This document shows positions 1 to 9,369 of a DNA stretch of 21,165 nucleotides, piece by piece. The notes beneath the pieces were generated by a model. It had not been told where the DNA came from. It worked only from the letters and a program-made list of their open reading frames with translations, and did not search any database. The stretch comes from a virus. Every line of letters starts with the position of its first letter. The first letter of the stretch is position 1. The stretch is from the IMG/VR virus record IMGVR_UViG_3300035666_001431, positions 1 to 21,165 of that record; one strand, written 5' to 3'. The position numbers and the translations under genes are program-made.

Positions 1-298
1 ACTGGGTTTCATAGCCAAATACATCGGCATAATCTTCCAGCCATTTAGATACAGACTCTTCAGTTGGGTCTATATCCTGTGGGATAAATGCAGCGATTTT
101 GCTGTTTACCCCGCGACTAGCAAGTGCATCTTTGATTGCTCGTTCACGGTTGGATTTAGAGATAGATTCAAACTGAGATTTTAATTCAGCTAGTTCTTTC
201 TCTTTTTGCTTGTTTGCTTTTCGCAACTGTTTGACGAGATCATTACCATCATTAGATGGTGTATCAAAGTCGTCATCTTCGTAGTCGTAGTTGGACAT
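1..298 (-). CDS. Capsid scaffolding protein, partial (3' end off left edge)
   Basis: This is the N-terminal 99 codons of a head-assembly scaffold, which guides major capsid protein polymerisation and is absent from the mature head. The start is an ATG preceded by GGAGAAGGACCT on the minus strand, a good ribosome site. The protein opens with an acidic stretch (MSNYDYEDDDFD). A lysine/glutamate-rich coiled coil follows at about residues 24-47 (LVKQLRKANKQKEKELAEL). Next comes a segment typical of actinophage scaffolds: ALASRGVNSKIAAFIPQDI, then PTEESVSKWLEDYADVFGY. The order fits, because a scaffold is expected between portal-side genes and the major capsid gene, which should lie just beyond the left edge. 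Identification rests on motif resemblance recalled from the family, not on a search. Confidence 0.82.
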   Translation of the reverse strand, partial: MSNYDYEDDDFDTPSNDGNDLVKQLRKANKQKEKELAELKSQFESISKSNRERAIKDALASRGVNSKIAAFIPQDIDPTEESVSKWLEDYADVFGYETQ

Positions 299-336
299 AG
301 GTCCTTCTCCCATTCGTTTTTAGTTTACGTAGACCT

Positions 337-363
337 CATACAGACTTGGGGGATTTCTGTATG
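337..363 (-). other. Stem-loop upstream of the scaffold gene
   Basis: A perfect 8-bp inverted repeat (CATACAGA at 337-344, TCTGTATG at 356-363) with an 11-nt C- or G-rich loop lies 38 nt upstream of the scaffold start. No T-run follows on the minus strand, so it is not a clear rho-independent terminator. It could be an mRNA processing or stabilising hairpin. Confidence 0.5.
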
Positions 364-390
364 GCTTCTACTACTGGTTTTGATATCTCT

Positions 391-414
391 CTAACGGACC
401 AGTCGTCCCGTTAG
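391..414 (-). other. Stem-loop just after the 479-aa gene
   Basis: A perfect 7-bp stem (CTAACGG 391-397, CCGTTAG 408-414) with a 10-nt loop begins 6 nt beyond the stop of the upstream minus-strand gene. No T-tract follows on the minus strand (AGAGATATC). It is either a U-less terminator or a processing hairpin separating the long virion genes from scaffold and capsid. Confidence 0.5.
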
Positions 415-419
415 CAGGC

Positions 420-1859
420 TTAGTATTGCCCTGCGCGTTCGCGGGCTAGTGCGCCTTGTGCAGCACCTGATGTGCCAGAGAACTGTGCAGTTTCTAGTTC
501 AGCAAGTTTGCGGCGTTTGCGTTGTGCTTCTACAGCACCTGTCGTTCCAAATACTTCTTGTTCGGCTGTTGTTTGTGTAAATGGTCCTTCGCCTTGTTTA
601 GCGTAGATGTCGCCAAGTTGTGATGCTCGTGGTAGGAATCCACCGATTGCTTGGTAACCAGTGCGTGCTTGTTCTCCAGTAACGCCAAAGCGTTGTAGTT
701 CTTCTGCTCTGGCAACACCTGTTGCAAGACCTGCCTGCATTGCACCTGCTCCAATTTCAGCAGCAGTTACCTTACGCTTGATATTCTCAATAGCCTTTTC
801 TGGGTCAAGAACATAAGCCAAGATATCGCCATTGCCAATCTCTGCTCCATAGAATTGTGTAAGAGCATCTCTGACTTGTGGTGCAGCATTTAGAACTCTG
901 CGCTGTGCTGTTTGAACGCGGTCTTCTAATTCAACAGGTGATACATCTCCACCAATAAACTTCTCAAATCCTTCTTGACGGCCCATATCACCGCGAGCAT
1001 AATAAGATGCTGGTAGACCATAACGGCGCATTACATCTTGATATTGGTCTTCAAGGCCAATGTATTCTGCCTCAGATATTGCACGTAAACCTTTGTTAAT
1101 GCGTTGTGCATTAGCAGCAAAGCGCTTCTTATAGGCATCAGTCTCGCGTAGTTTAATAGTAAACTCTGCTGGAGATATACCAGATTCAATAAGTCCTTTT
1201 AGTGGACTGACTAAGGCTCCAAGACCATAGGCATCAAACTGCTGGAATAATAAATCATAAGCAGATTGACGACCTGCTCTTGCTGCAGCGTCTGCTGCTG
1301 CTTTTGCTGTTGCAGCATCTGCTGCCTTAGTTCCTTTGGCTTGTAGAACTTTACTTCCATCAGAATAAACTAAATAAACATCTCCAGTTGCAGGATCTGT
1401 ATAAGTTCCAGTAACGGTTTTACCACCACCACTACTGCTGCTGCTACTACCAAAAACTTGAGGTGTAACCCTAGTTACACGAGTGCGAGATTTATCGGTG
1501 GACCAATATTCGTTCCAGTTAATTGTGCCATCAGGATTTGTAGTATCTTTAGCAGCATCGTGAATCCAGTATCCTTCATCTGAAGAAGAAGATGAAGATG
1601 CTTCTACCTGAATAGGAGCGCCACCAGATTCAGGACCACCCATACCAGTACGAGGTTTAATTTTACTTGGGTCATCTACATACTCGCCAGTATAATAATT
1701 GTAATAAAGTTTTGGTTCTGTTGATATAGGAACTGGGGTTGCTGATGCTGCTGCCATAGCAGCACGTTGAGTACGTTCATCAACTACAGGAGCAGTACTT
1801 GTAGTAGATAACGGTGCTAGTCCAAGTTGCCTACGTAATCTATCTTGTTCGTCAGCCAT
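420..1859 (-). CDS. Virion-associated structural protein of unknown function (479 aa)
   Basis: I do not recognise a named family. The first 170 residues look disordered, with two serine runs (around residues 87-93 and 137-143), glycine clusters and a Tyr-rich patch (KLYYNYYTGEYVDD). An Ala-rich helical stretch follows. The middle is a compact helical domain (about 200-290) containing YGLGALVSPLKGLIESG, SPAEFTIKLRETDAYKKRF and YGLPASYYARGD. I have the impression that such a domain recurs in predicted structural proteins of uncultured aquatic phages, but cannot prove it. The start follows AGGGGTAATA on the minus strand, a good site. It is the last of four consecutive large proteins between portal and scaffold. 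An internal-head, ejected or minor capsid role is inferred only from position. Confidence 0.75.
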   Translation of the reverse strand: MADEQDRLRRQLGLAPLSTTSTAPVVDERTQRAAMAAASATPVPISTEPKLYYNYYTGEYVDDPSKIKPRTGMGGPESGGAPIQVEASSSSSSDEGYWIHDAAKDTTNPDGTINWNEYWSTDKSRTRVTRVTPQVFGSSSSSSGGGKTVTGTYTDPATGDVYLVYSDGSKVLQAKGTKAADAATAKAAADAAARAGRQSAYDLLFQQFDAYGLGALVSPLKGLIESGISPAEFTIKLRETDAYKKRFAANAQRINKGLRAISEAEYIGLEDQYQDVMRRYGLPASYYARGDMGRQEGFEKFIGGDVSPVELEDRVQTAQRRVLNAAPQVRDALTQFYGAEIGNGDILAYVLDPEKAIENIKRKVTAAEIGAGAMQAGLATGVARAEELQRFGVTGEQARTGYQAIGGFLPRASQLGDIYAKQGEGPFTQTTAEQEVFGTTGAVEAQRKRRKLAELETAQFSGTSGAAQGALARERAGQY

Positions 1860-1861
1860 TA

Positions 1862-3457
1862 TTACCCCTGGAATCCAAAGTCACGAAGTACGCCAAGAAC
1901 TGAATTGGCAACTTCTTCACGGGCGTTCTCTGTGTACTGCCAGCGACTATCCTTACGGAGCGCTTTCTTAAAGTCATAGACATTCATTTCTCTATCTTGA
2001 CCAATAGCAGAGCGTAAGGTGTTGTCGTTAAGTTCAATTTCATCTGGGTTAAGTTCTAGAAGTTGTGCCATAACATTCTTGTATGGAGCATAGATTTGTT
2101 CTAGATCATAACCTTGCTGGAGTAGATTCTTAACATAGTCTGGACTACCCTGCGCTGCAATCATACGAGCGTCTTGAGCAAGTCGGTTAATATCTAATTC
2201 TCCTGTGGCTAACTTCTGTAGAACTACATCATCAAGATTCTGTCCTGGTAATACTGATAGTCTTGGAAGAATATCTTTGATACCTAAGCCATTAGCCTTG
2301 GCTACTGCTTGTAAGGCTTGATAGTTCTGTAAGGCTTGTCCAGTATAACCAGTAGGTTGCATACCAGTTCCTGTGCCTACAATGCTGGTTACCTTACCGA
2401 TATACGGAGCAATAAATGAATCAATAGCTACAGTATCATTTTCTAAAAAGCCATCATAGATACGAGCAACAATTTGATTTATTGCATTCTCATCAAGGTT
2501 GGAACCTAATTGACGAGCACGTGCTTGGACACTGCGCTTGATAGTAGCGGTATCCATAGCGTATTCAGTCTTAGAAGCATCTTGACCGCCTGCTTGAAGT
2601 TCATTGAACTTAGCACGAGCAATGATACGAGTGCGGATAGGCGCTGAGTTTTGTTGCCACCAAGTAGTTAGTTTGGCTTGAGATAAGAACTTCTCGTCAT
2701 CCCAACCTTCATTGACAGCCTTGACAAGTAACTCTCCAAGTTTTGGAACTGTCTTGAATAGATAGTCAGGTAGGTCATACCAAAACTCTGTCTGTCTTAG
2801 TAAAGATTCAAGATCGCGTTGAGACTTTGGTGGAATATTTGGGCTTCCAGGTCTATCTACTTCTTCTCCAGCGCGAGCCAGTGCAGGGTCAAATGAACCT
2901 GGGATAGCGTTACCAGATGGAGTAAGTGTGCCATCGCCTGTAGGCGTTTTAGGCATCTTGCCTTTAACCTTACCTGCTGCGATATCTGCTTCATCTTTTG
3001 CTGTTTGTTCAGCAGTCTTTGTAGCCTGAAGAGTTACTGGGCCAGTAGGACCAGCGGTAGATTTAGTAGCACCTGGCTTAGTTCTATCTTTTGTAGCTTC
3101 TTCTGCTCTAGTCTTACGAGCCTTTACTACTATGTCATAAGAATCTTTAACAGCCTTATCAATAGCTGTGCTAACAGACTTATATTCTTTGACTAGCCTA
3201 TCAAATTCTCTTTGTTCAACGGTATCAAATTTATCTCCGCGAGCAATTCTATTAGCATAAATTTTTAGACGAGCTTCGTAATCTTCAAGGCGTGGTCTTA
3301 AAGTATCAGCGTAGTCAGATTTAACTTTGGCTTCGGCAGCAGCTTTAGCAGTGGTTTTGTCCTTCTCTGCTTCAGCGCGTGCCGTTGCAGCATTCTTCTT
3401 AGCTTCTGCTTGTTTTTTCTTGGTATCTTCAATGAGTTTATCTACATCTATTGCCAT
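1862..3457 (-). CDS. Virion-associated structural protein of unknown function (531 aa)
   Basis: The family is not recognised. Residues 1-60 form a very charged Lys/Ala/Glu coiled coil (KKQAEAKKNAATARAEAEK). A Pro/Gly/Thr-rich linker runs to about 210. Then comes a helical region with LESLLRQTEFWYDLPDYLF, the aromatic pair in LTTWWQQNSAPIRTRI and a C-terminal helical domain ending DSRWQYTENAREEV. The ATG overlaps the stop of the upstream gene as TAATG, so the two are translationally coupled, and only 2 nt separate it from the next gene. A coiled-coil head followed by helical modules suits a protein packed inside the head or at the portal vertex. That role is an inference from order and composition. 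Confidence 0.75.
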   Translation of the reverse strand: MAIDVDKLIEDTKKKQAEAKKNAATARAEAEKDKTTAKAAAEAKVKSDYADTLRPRLEDYEARLKIYANRIARGDKFDTVEQREFDRLVKEYKSVSTAIDKAVKDSYDIVVKARKTRAEEATKDRTKPGATKSTAGPTGPVTLQATKTAEQTAKDEADIAAGKVKGKMPKTPTGDGTLTPSGNAIPGSFDPALARAGEEVDRPGSPNIPPKSQRDLESLLRQTEFWYDLPDYLFKTVPKLGELLVKAVNEGWDDEKFLSQAKLTTWWQQNSAPIRTRIIARAKFNELQAGGQDASKTEYAMDTATIKRSVQARARQLGSNLDENAINQIVARIYDGFLENDTVAIDSFIAPYIGKVTSIVGTGTGMQPTGYTGQALQNYQALQAVAKANGLGIKDILPRLSVLPGQNLDDVVLQKLATGELDINRLAQDARMIAAQGSPDYVKNLLQQGYDLEQIYAPYKNVMAQLLELNPDEIELNDNTLRSAIGQDREMNVYDFKKALRKDSRWQYTENAREEVANSVLGVLRDFGFQG

Positions 3458-4122
3458 TAGTCAGCACCCAACGCTCTCATAAATGTCTCATAAAAGCCAA
3501 GAACTTTATTAGCCTTTCCTTCATCTGTTCCAGATACCTGATCTAGCAGATACTGTCCAGCATCAAAACCACCAGTAGTTGTAACTTTTGTTCTACCGCC
3601 TACCTTCTGAGCAGTAGTTACAGTAGGCGATGCCTTCTGCGCTTTTCTTACTAACTTGGTATAGCGAGCAACTTCAGCATCATTAGCCTTACGACCTAAT
3701 TGGTCTTGGATAACAGCATCAATAAGAGCCTTAGCCTTGTCATCTGTAAGTAAAGTTAGAGACTCGGTAACTGATGGACCACCATCTCCGCCTTCGCCTT
3801 CAACTGCTAGGCTTGCAATAAAGTCATATCGGTCAGGAACATCAATAACTGTTGCTAACTCAGCACGGCGCTTTTCAGCCTCAATCAAGGCATCATAGAA
3901 ACGGTTATTAAATTCACCGCTTACTTTACCCCGATAGATTCCAGCATCTTTTAATTGCTGTGCAATCTTGGCGCGGATAGTAGGAGATGCTTGGCTTAAG
4001 CCTTTAGCAAAAGCTGTAAAGGTGTCCTCACCTGCAATAGTTGCATTCTGTTCGGCACCAACAGTGCGTGCTCTGGCTGCGGCTTCAGCCTGCGCTCTTG
4101 CCTCTTCAGCAGTTCTTGCCAA
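3457..4122 (-). CDS. Virion-associated protein of unknown function (221 aa, TTG start)
   Basis: The start is TTG, chosen because AGGAGA lies at ideal spacing (AGGAGACTAAATTG on the minus strand) and the upstream gene stops inside that leader. The first 25 residues are an Ala/Arg/Glu helix (EEARAQAEAAARART). Residues 35-75 contain SQASPTIRAKIAQQLKDAGIY and FNNRFYDALIEAEK, a pattern resembling a small helical peptidoglycan-binding-like fold; I mention this as resemblance only. The C-terminal half has DQLGRKANDAEVARYTKLVRKA. It overlaps the 531-aa gene by one base (TAATG). Role unknown; probably part of the same virion sub-assembly as its large neighbours. Confidence 0.72.
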   Translation of the reverse strand: MARTAEEARAQAEAAARARTVGAEQNATIAGEDTFTAFAKGLSQASPTIRAKIAQQLKDAGIYRGKVSGEFNNRFYDALIEAEKRRAELATVIDVPDRYDFIASLAVEGEGGDGGPSVTESLTLLTDDKAKALIDAVIQDQLGRKANDAEVARYTKLVRKAQKASPTVTTAQKVGGRTKVTTTGGFDAGQYLLDQVSGTDEGKANKVLGFYETFMRALGAD

Positions 4123-4123
4123 T

Positions 4124-7100
4124 TTAGTCTCCTAACAGCGAGGCAAACAAGACATTGTATGCACTCTTTGTGTTTTCATTGAACTCTGATAATTGACGCA
4201 TCTTTAAGATTGTCTCATCTTTAAGATTCTGCGATAAGAATGTTCCACCGCTAATTACATCAAGAGCCTTACGTTCATTCTTGTATGTATCATATAAGTC
4301 AAGCATTTCACGTAGTTTATTCTCGGTAGCAGGCATAACGTTCGGCTTAGCCTCTAGCATACTGCGTAGATCATTGATGGCATTGATACGTTCAATAGCC
4401 TTCTGACTACCTTGAGATAACTCTTCTGCAACCAATGGACGACCTGCAAAGAATAGTGTCTTCCAGTTACTAAACTCTTGACGTAATTGACTACGCTCAA
4501 AGTCTGTGCCTACCTGAGTTAAAGACTCTTCGTAAGCATTACGCTTTGCATAGTATTGCTGTAAATCTGCTGAGGTCTGCACATCGCGGAGATAATCAGC
4601 AACGCGTTTATTGCGCTTTAGACCCATATCGGTCATAGTCTTATAGGCATCCCAAGAAAATCCAGCCTTATGTGGGATCAAGAATGCTGCACCTTGAGGG
4701 AACTTCTTGAATAAGTCTTGGTTCTGCTCTACAAAAGCGCCTGATTCCTCAGCATAACGGAAGTATGCAACAGTTGAACGCTCTGATTCCACTACAGTAA
4801 ACGGAATCTGGTCTGGATATAGCTCAACCCACTTAGCCATTGCAGCGTCATAGTCACCTGGATACTGGTCAAGTAGTTTGTTCCAGAGTTGCTTGAAGTT
4901 AGCACGACCATTATCGCGTACCCACTCAGCCATATCACTCTTTAACTGTACTTGTGGTGATGCTGGAGCAAAGAAACCAAATACGAAACGAGTTCCTAGA
5001 ATTGCAATCGTAGTATTCTTGACTCGTAAGCGATATTCTTCAAGTTCTTGAGCAGATGGTGGAATAAGATTACCAGCATCGTCATATTCTTTAGGAATAC
5101 CGTGACCGCCAGCCTCAAGATAGGTAACAGCCTTACGCCAAGCAGAGGCATACTGACCATCTCGCTCATCTTTGTTCATTGCAGAGTAAAGACGGTTGAT
5201 ATGTGCTGGCAAGAAGGCAGAAACCATAGGTTGATCTACTGCATACTTACCTAAAGCAAGTTGTGTGATGCTATCTGCAGCGCCTGGGTTCCAGATATCT
5301 ACAAGATTGGTAAGAACCTTTACAGATACACCAGCTAACGGACCAGCAAATGTAGGTGCTAAAGAATCTGGGTTCAAAGATGGGGTAATCATCTTCAACT
5401 GAGCACCAAATTGAACTGGTAATGGTGTCTTAAACTCAGCATCTATACCTAAACCTTGCATTGCAAACTGCACTGCACGATAAACTGGCTCAATACCTGG
5501 ATAAACAAAGTATGGTTCGCCTTGGTCATCCTTTTGAATCCATCCAGAGTGGGTAATACCTTCATAGGTAAGACCTGCTTTGACAATAGACTCAGGGTTA
5601 TAGCGAACTGCTCTGTAAGCGCGGCGATAAAAGTCTTCAGTAGCGCGATAGAAACGAGCAAAGTTACGAGAAGAGAAAGCAATCTGTGAACGAACTAGCG
5701 GATTATCTACATACTGTAGTATCTGCGATGTTGCTCTTTCTTCAATAGCCTCAGCTAACTTACGCTTGGCTAAGTTTGTTGCTGCTTCTACCTTGGCTGG
5801 TTTAGTAGGATCTACATTCTTTGTGAATGAAGCGATATAAGCATCATAGAATCCAGACTTCTTCATCTGCTTGCGAATCTTAACCATCTCATTTACAACC
5901 AAAGGCTCACGAGATAGACGGGCGTTGGATAGACCTAGCCAGGTCCAACCTTTTGTCATCAAAGATGCAGTATAACTACCAGCATCTGCTACTGGAACAA
6001 GGGTAGGTCCAATAACATACTCTGGAATATCATCTAGATTATCTGGTAAATCATCTAATGACAGACGACCAGAGGTAATATACTGGCCTTTCTCATCATC
6101 AAAGACACGAATCTTATTGAGAAGTTCTGTGTTTAGGACAACATTACCAGCGTCATCTGCTTTACGCTTAGCAAAGATTTCTTTTGCACGCCTTACCACT
6201 AACTCAGCGTGGGCTCTTTCGTCTACACCTTGCGCTGCAAGCCTTGCATTCTTGGTAAATTCTGGATGCTTAACAATCCAGTCATAAACTAAATCAACTG
6301 CATTAGGTTGGTCTAGGTTTGCTATAGCAATAGCGCCTAGTTCATCATTAGCGTAGTAAGAAATACGCATTAGCCAAGCAATCATTGCGGCTTCATCTTG
6401 CTGACCTAAAGCAATTTTCTTAAATCCGCGTTCCCCGCGTGCGCGGGCATACAGGTTATTTGGAACATTTATCTCTAAGGCAGATAAACGAACTCCTGTA
6501 GCTTTCTGGAAATTGACTGTGCGAGTTATGTAGTCATTACCAGTAGCAAAGTTAATGCCGCCTTCAGATACTAGCGATAGAGTATTATCAATATTACCGT
6601 AAGTAATCTGCTCTGCTAGTAACTGTAGCTCTTCATCATCAAGTGGGCTTGATCCTAATTTAACACGTAGTTTATTTACTCGGCCTTCTTCAAGAGCGCG
6701 AGCTAGAATATTACGAGTCTGTTGAACTAGACCACCTTGAGTTACATTGCGTAGTTCATCAATGCGGTCTTCAATATCAATTACTTTTCCTGGATTGAGA
6801 ACCTTATCGGTTATTTTCAACTCATCGCGTAATGCTTTGATTTCAGCTTTAGCGTTTCTAATAGTATCGTCAAGTCCAGCAATTTCTGCTTCAAACTTAG
6901 CTGCTTCTTTTTTATTAACAATACGCATTACCAAGCCAAGTGGATTCTCGGCTATACGCTCACCCTTGGTAAGTCCTTTGCGAACTCCAAGAGCTGTATT
7001 GATGCGAGTAGATAGGTAGCGAGACTTAGCCAATCCCCAAGGAGTTACCTGACCAATAGCCAGAGCAACCATTAAATCTTCTGTGGCATTACGAATAGCG

Positions 7101-8965
7101 TAACGAGGACCTGCTAGAGTTAAGAATGACCAGTAACCAGTCATCTTATCTACCCAGTCTTTGTTGGCAGTGCCAAGCATTTTCTGAATGATAGTGCTAC
7201 GAGCTGCTGCTCTATCAATATCTACAAGACTAGGTGCAGATACAAAATTATTAAAGTCAGATGGCAGAGCTCCAACATCTTCAAACTCATCACCAAAACG
7301 ACCTACTTGGAACTTAACATCACCTTTACCAGTCAAACGGCGAACGATTAACTGACCAGGCTCTGTAGTGTTAAGGCCACGAATATCAGCGATAGTGGAC
7401 CAGAGTCCATAGAACATCTCTTTGCGCTGACCTACATCATCTACAGATGCAAATGTCTGCTGGAGTAACTGGCTGTCGCGCTTAGTCATAACAAGGCGAG
7501 CAAGACGATACATCTGCTCAGGAGCGTCTGTGGATGTTACATCAAAAGTATCATCACGAAATAGTGGAGCAATAGCAAACTTAGCCTTTGCTCTATCAAG
7601 ACGCTTCATAATCCAAGCCATTGATGGGCGTGCAATTTCTTTGAAGTTATCATTAGCGTTTACTTCTGCAACGGTAGTCTTCTTGCCATTGATAATGGTG
7701 TTCTTGATTCCATCTGTAGTTGTAGCATCACCAAAGTAGGTTGCTTCTACAAACTTAGAACCCATTGTATCAATATCAAACATCTTATTGGCTGTAGTAG
7801 CAATAGCAATACGAGTCTTACGCTTAGCATCAAGCACTGGCATAACTACTCTCTTACGAGCAATTCCACCTTTAATTATTTTGAGTGCATTATCTGCATT
7901 CTCAAAGTAAGCCTGTGCGGTAAGTGCATTAGTTACTGGTTGGTCTGCTTTAAGAAAGTCATCTATAACTGCAGGACCAAACTCAGGTGCTAGACGGCGT
8001 AGTTCAGCATCTGCAACACGTGCTGCCTCTGCGTTACCTGTTGAACGAGCGGTCTTGAGTTCATCTAGTTTAGCACCGTAATTATCCCAGAAAGCCTTGC
8101 CATTTGCTGAACCAAAATAATCTTGAAGTTTTTGACCGCCCTTAGCAAAGTTGCCATAGAGGACATCTACTGAATACTTAGATACTTTATAGGCATTAGA
8201 TACTTTACCGCCGATAATGAGCGGATCTGCAAATACCCGATAGGCAGCATCTATAGTTCCTGAGATAGCTTTATAGAAAAATCCTGAGCCTTCAAGTTGT
8301 TTTGGTAGTAATAAGTTTGCTACTTGTCTACCTGGAGAATACTTAGAAGCATTAACTGCATCAATAGTATCCTGAAACAAATCTTGTTCTGCTTGAGTTC
8401 CAGCCTTTTTGTATGCAAGTTGCACATACTTTTGTTCTTCTGGAGTAGCAGAGGCTATAATCTTTTCTGGGTCTTCGCCTGCTGCAATACGCATTGCAAT
8501 AGTAACTGCGGTATTGCCAAACTTAGCACGAGCTTCACCAATGCGACCAGGATTAAATACCTTATCGCCTTTGTCGTTTGCTTCATCCCACGCATCAGCA
8601 AGGTTCATACCTTGAGTTGTGCCGATAGCAGCGGTTCTATAAAGACGAGTAGTAAAATCTGATACGTTCTGTAAGCCAGCCATTAACTTGCTGCCAGCAT
8701 TCCATACAGCTCCACCTGTGTAATGCCAAGCAGTGCTTAACGCACCTCTATCAGGCTTAACTACAGGATCTTCTGCGCCAAATGTTTGCACTAAAGATTG
8801 CTGTTGTGAAATTGGTTTTGAGTTGTAAACCTTATTGGCTACATCTGCTGGAAGATTATTAAGCTGTTTATTTACAGTTACTGCTTTAATAAGAGCATTA
8901 ACTTCACGCTTCTCTGCTTCAGTTAGTCCAGCAGCCATTGATGCGGCTTTGAGGCTATCTGACAT
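4124..8965 (-). CDS. Giant virion protein, possible internal/ejected head protein (1613 aa)
   Basis: This is the largest gene in the window and has no catalytic motif that I recognise. Visible landmarks are an N-terminal helical region and WSFLTLAGPRYAIRNATEDL at about residues 612-635. A charged coiled coil spans about 690-740 (EIAGLDDTIRNAKAEIKALR). RSQIAFSSRNFARFYRATED and a Tyr/Arg-rich run occur at about 1090-1118, and PYFVYPGIEPVYRAVQFAMQ soon after 1145. The C-terminus is long and helical. There is no signal peptide and no clear membrane segment. The ATG overlaps the previous stop as TAATG. Position between portal and scaffold, and a size like the long internal virion proteins of podoviruses, suggest a protein loaded into the head and ejected with DNA. 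A fused head-maturation or minor capsid protein is an alternative. Confidence 0.8.
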   Translation of the reverse strand: MSDSLKAASMAAGLTEAEKREVNALIKAVTVNKQLNNLPADVANKVYNSKPISQQQSLVQTFGAEDPVVKPDRGALSTAWHYTGGAVWNAGSKLMAGLQNVSDFTTRLYRTAAIGTTQGMNLADAWDEANDKGDKVFNPGRIGEARAKFGNTAVTIAMRIAAGEDPEKIIASATPEEQKYVQLAYKKAGTQAEQDLFQDTIDAVNASKYSPGRQVANLLLPKQLEGSGFFYKAISGTIDAAYRVFADPLIIGGKVSNAYKVSKYSVDVLYGNFAKGGQKLQDYFGSANGKAFWDNYGAKLDELKTARSTGNAEAARVADAELRRLAPEFGPAVIDDFLKADQPVTNALTAQAYFENADNALKIIKGGIARKRVVMPVLDAKRKTRIAIATTANKMFDIDTMGSKFVEATYFGDATTTDGIKNTIINGKKTTVAEVNANDNFKEIARPSMAWIMKRLDRAKAKFAIAPLFRDDTFDVTSTDAPEQMYRLARLVMTKRDSQLLQQTFASVDDVGQRKEMFYGLWSTIADIRGLNTTEPGQLIVRRLTGKGDVKFQVGRFGDEFEDVGALPSDFNNFVSAPSLVDIDRAAARSTIIQKMLGTANKDWVDKMTGYWSFLTLAGPRYAIRNATEDLMVALAIGQVTPWGLAKSRYLSTRINTALGVRKGLTKGERIAENPLGLVMRIVNKKEAAKFEAEIAGLDDTIRNAKAEIKALRDELKITDKVLNPGKVIDIEDRIDELRNVTQGGLVQQTRNILARALEEGRVNKLRVKLGSSPLDDEELQLLAEQITYGNIDNTLSLVSEGGINFATGNDYITRTVNFQKATGVRLSALEINVPNNLYARARGERGFKKIALGQQDEAAMIAWLMRISYYANDELGAIAIANLDQPNAVDLVYDWIVKHPEFTKNARLAAQGVDERAHAELVVRRAKEIFAKRKADDAGNVVLNTELLNKIRVFDDEKGQYITSGRLSLDDLPDNLDDIPEYVIGPTLVPVADAGSYTASLMTKGWTWLGLSNARLSREPLVVNEMVKIRKQMKKSGFYDAYIASFTKNVDPTKPAKVEAATNLAKRKLAEAIEERATSQILQYVDNPLVRSQIAFSSRNFARFYRATEDFYRRAYRAVRYNPESIVKAGLTYEGITHSGWIQKDDQGEPYFVYPGIEPVYRAVQFAMQGLGIDAEFKTPLPVQFGAQLKMITPSLNPDSLAPTFAGPLAGVSVKVLTNLVDIWNPGAADSITQLALGKYAVDQPMVSAFLPAHINRLYSAMNKDERDGQYASAWRKAVTYLEAGGHGIPKEYDDAGNLIPPSAQELEEYRLRVKNTTIAILGTRFVFGFFAPASPQVQLKSDMAEWVRDNGRANFKQLWNKLLDQYPGDYDAAMAKWVELYPDQIPFTVVESERSTVAYFRYAEESGAFVEQNQDLFKKFPQGAAFLIPHKAGFSWDAYKTMTDMGLKRNKRVADYLRDVQTSADLQQYYAKRNAYEESLTQVGTDFERSQLRQEFSNWKTLFFAGRPLVAEELSQGSQKAIERINAINDLRSMLEAKPNVMPATENKLREMLDLYDTYKNERKALDVISGGTFLSQNLKDETILKMRQLSEFNENTKSAYNVLFASLLGD

Positions 8966-9369
8966 TAGTTACCTCGCGCTAGTGCCTCTTGATACAAGAT
9001 AGCAATTTCGCCAGTATCATCAAAAGGTAGTAGTTTGGCTAAAGTATCTGATGTCTTAATTCTAATTTGTGCTGCTCCCATAACTTCAGGACCAGGACCA
9101 GGACCCATTGCAATACCTGCAGTGATAGGTTCATCTGGACGACTTGATGGAGCATATAGCGGAGTTACTGGTTCCATTTGACTTGGAGCCATACCCATCT
9201 CGCTACGAGATGTTGGGCGCACATCTGGAGTTCTTGCTAGTGGAGCGCCTGCTTTATTAGCAGTGTTCTCAACACCTGAACCATACTCTGTAGATTGGAA
9301 TGATAAACCATCTGTTCTCTTGGAGAATTTACCAGGTCCTGATACACCTGCCATAGGCCCTCTAGCCAT
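8965..9369 (-). CDS. Small disordered structural-region protein (134 aa)
   Basis: The family is unknown. It is dominated by Gly, Pro, Ser and Met (MARGPMAGVSGPGKF; AMGPGPGPEVMG) and so is probably disordered. A short folded C-terminus follows (IRIKTSDTLAKLLPFDDTGE then IAILYQEAL). It overlaps the preceding gene by 8 nt and the giant virion gene by 1 nt, so all three should be co-translated. The C-terminal helix may be the docking part of a virion accessory protein; this is inference. Confidence 0.7.
   Translation of the reverse strand: MARGPMAGVSGPGKFSKRTDGLSFQSTEYGSGVENTANKAGAPLARTPDVRPTSRSEMGMAPSQMEPVTPLYAPSSRPDEPITAGIAMGPGPGPEVMGAAQIRIKTSDTLAKLLPFDDTGEIAILYQEALARGN

Noticed and set aside
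206-394. 62-codon hydrophobic plus-strand frame
   Set aside because: Its apparent membrane character is the antisense of a Lys/Glu-rich scaffold coiled coil and of hairpins. No ribosome site.
5449-5689. Long opposed frames of 77 codons within the giant gene
   Set aside because: They are shadows of the 1613-aa gene without ribosome sites.
8324-8662. 112-codon plus-strand frame opposite the giant gene
   Set aside because: It is Cys/Phe/Ser-rich antisense of an Ala/Lys/Glu-rich coding sequence. No initiation signal.
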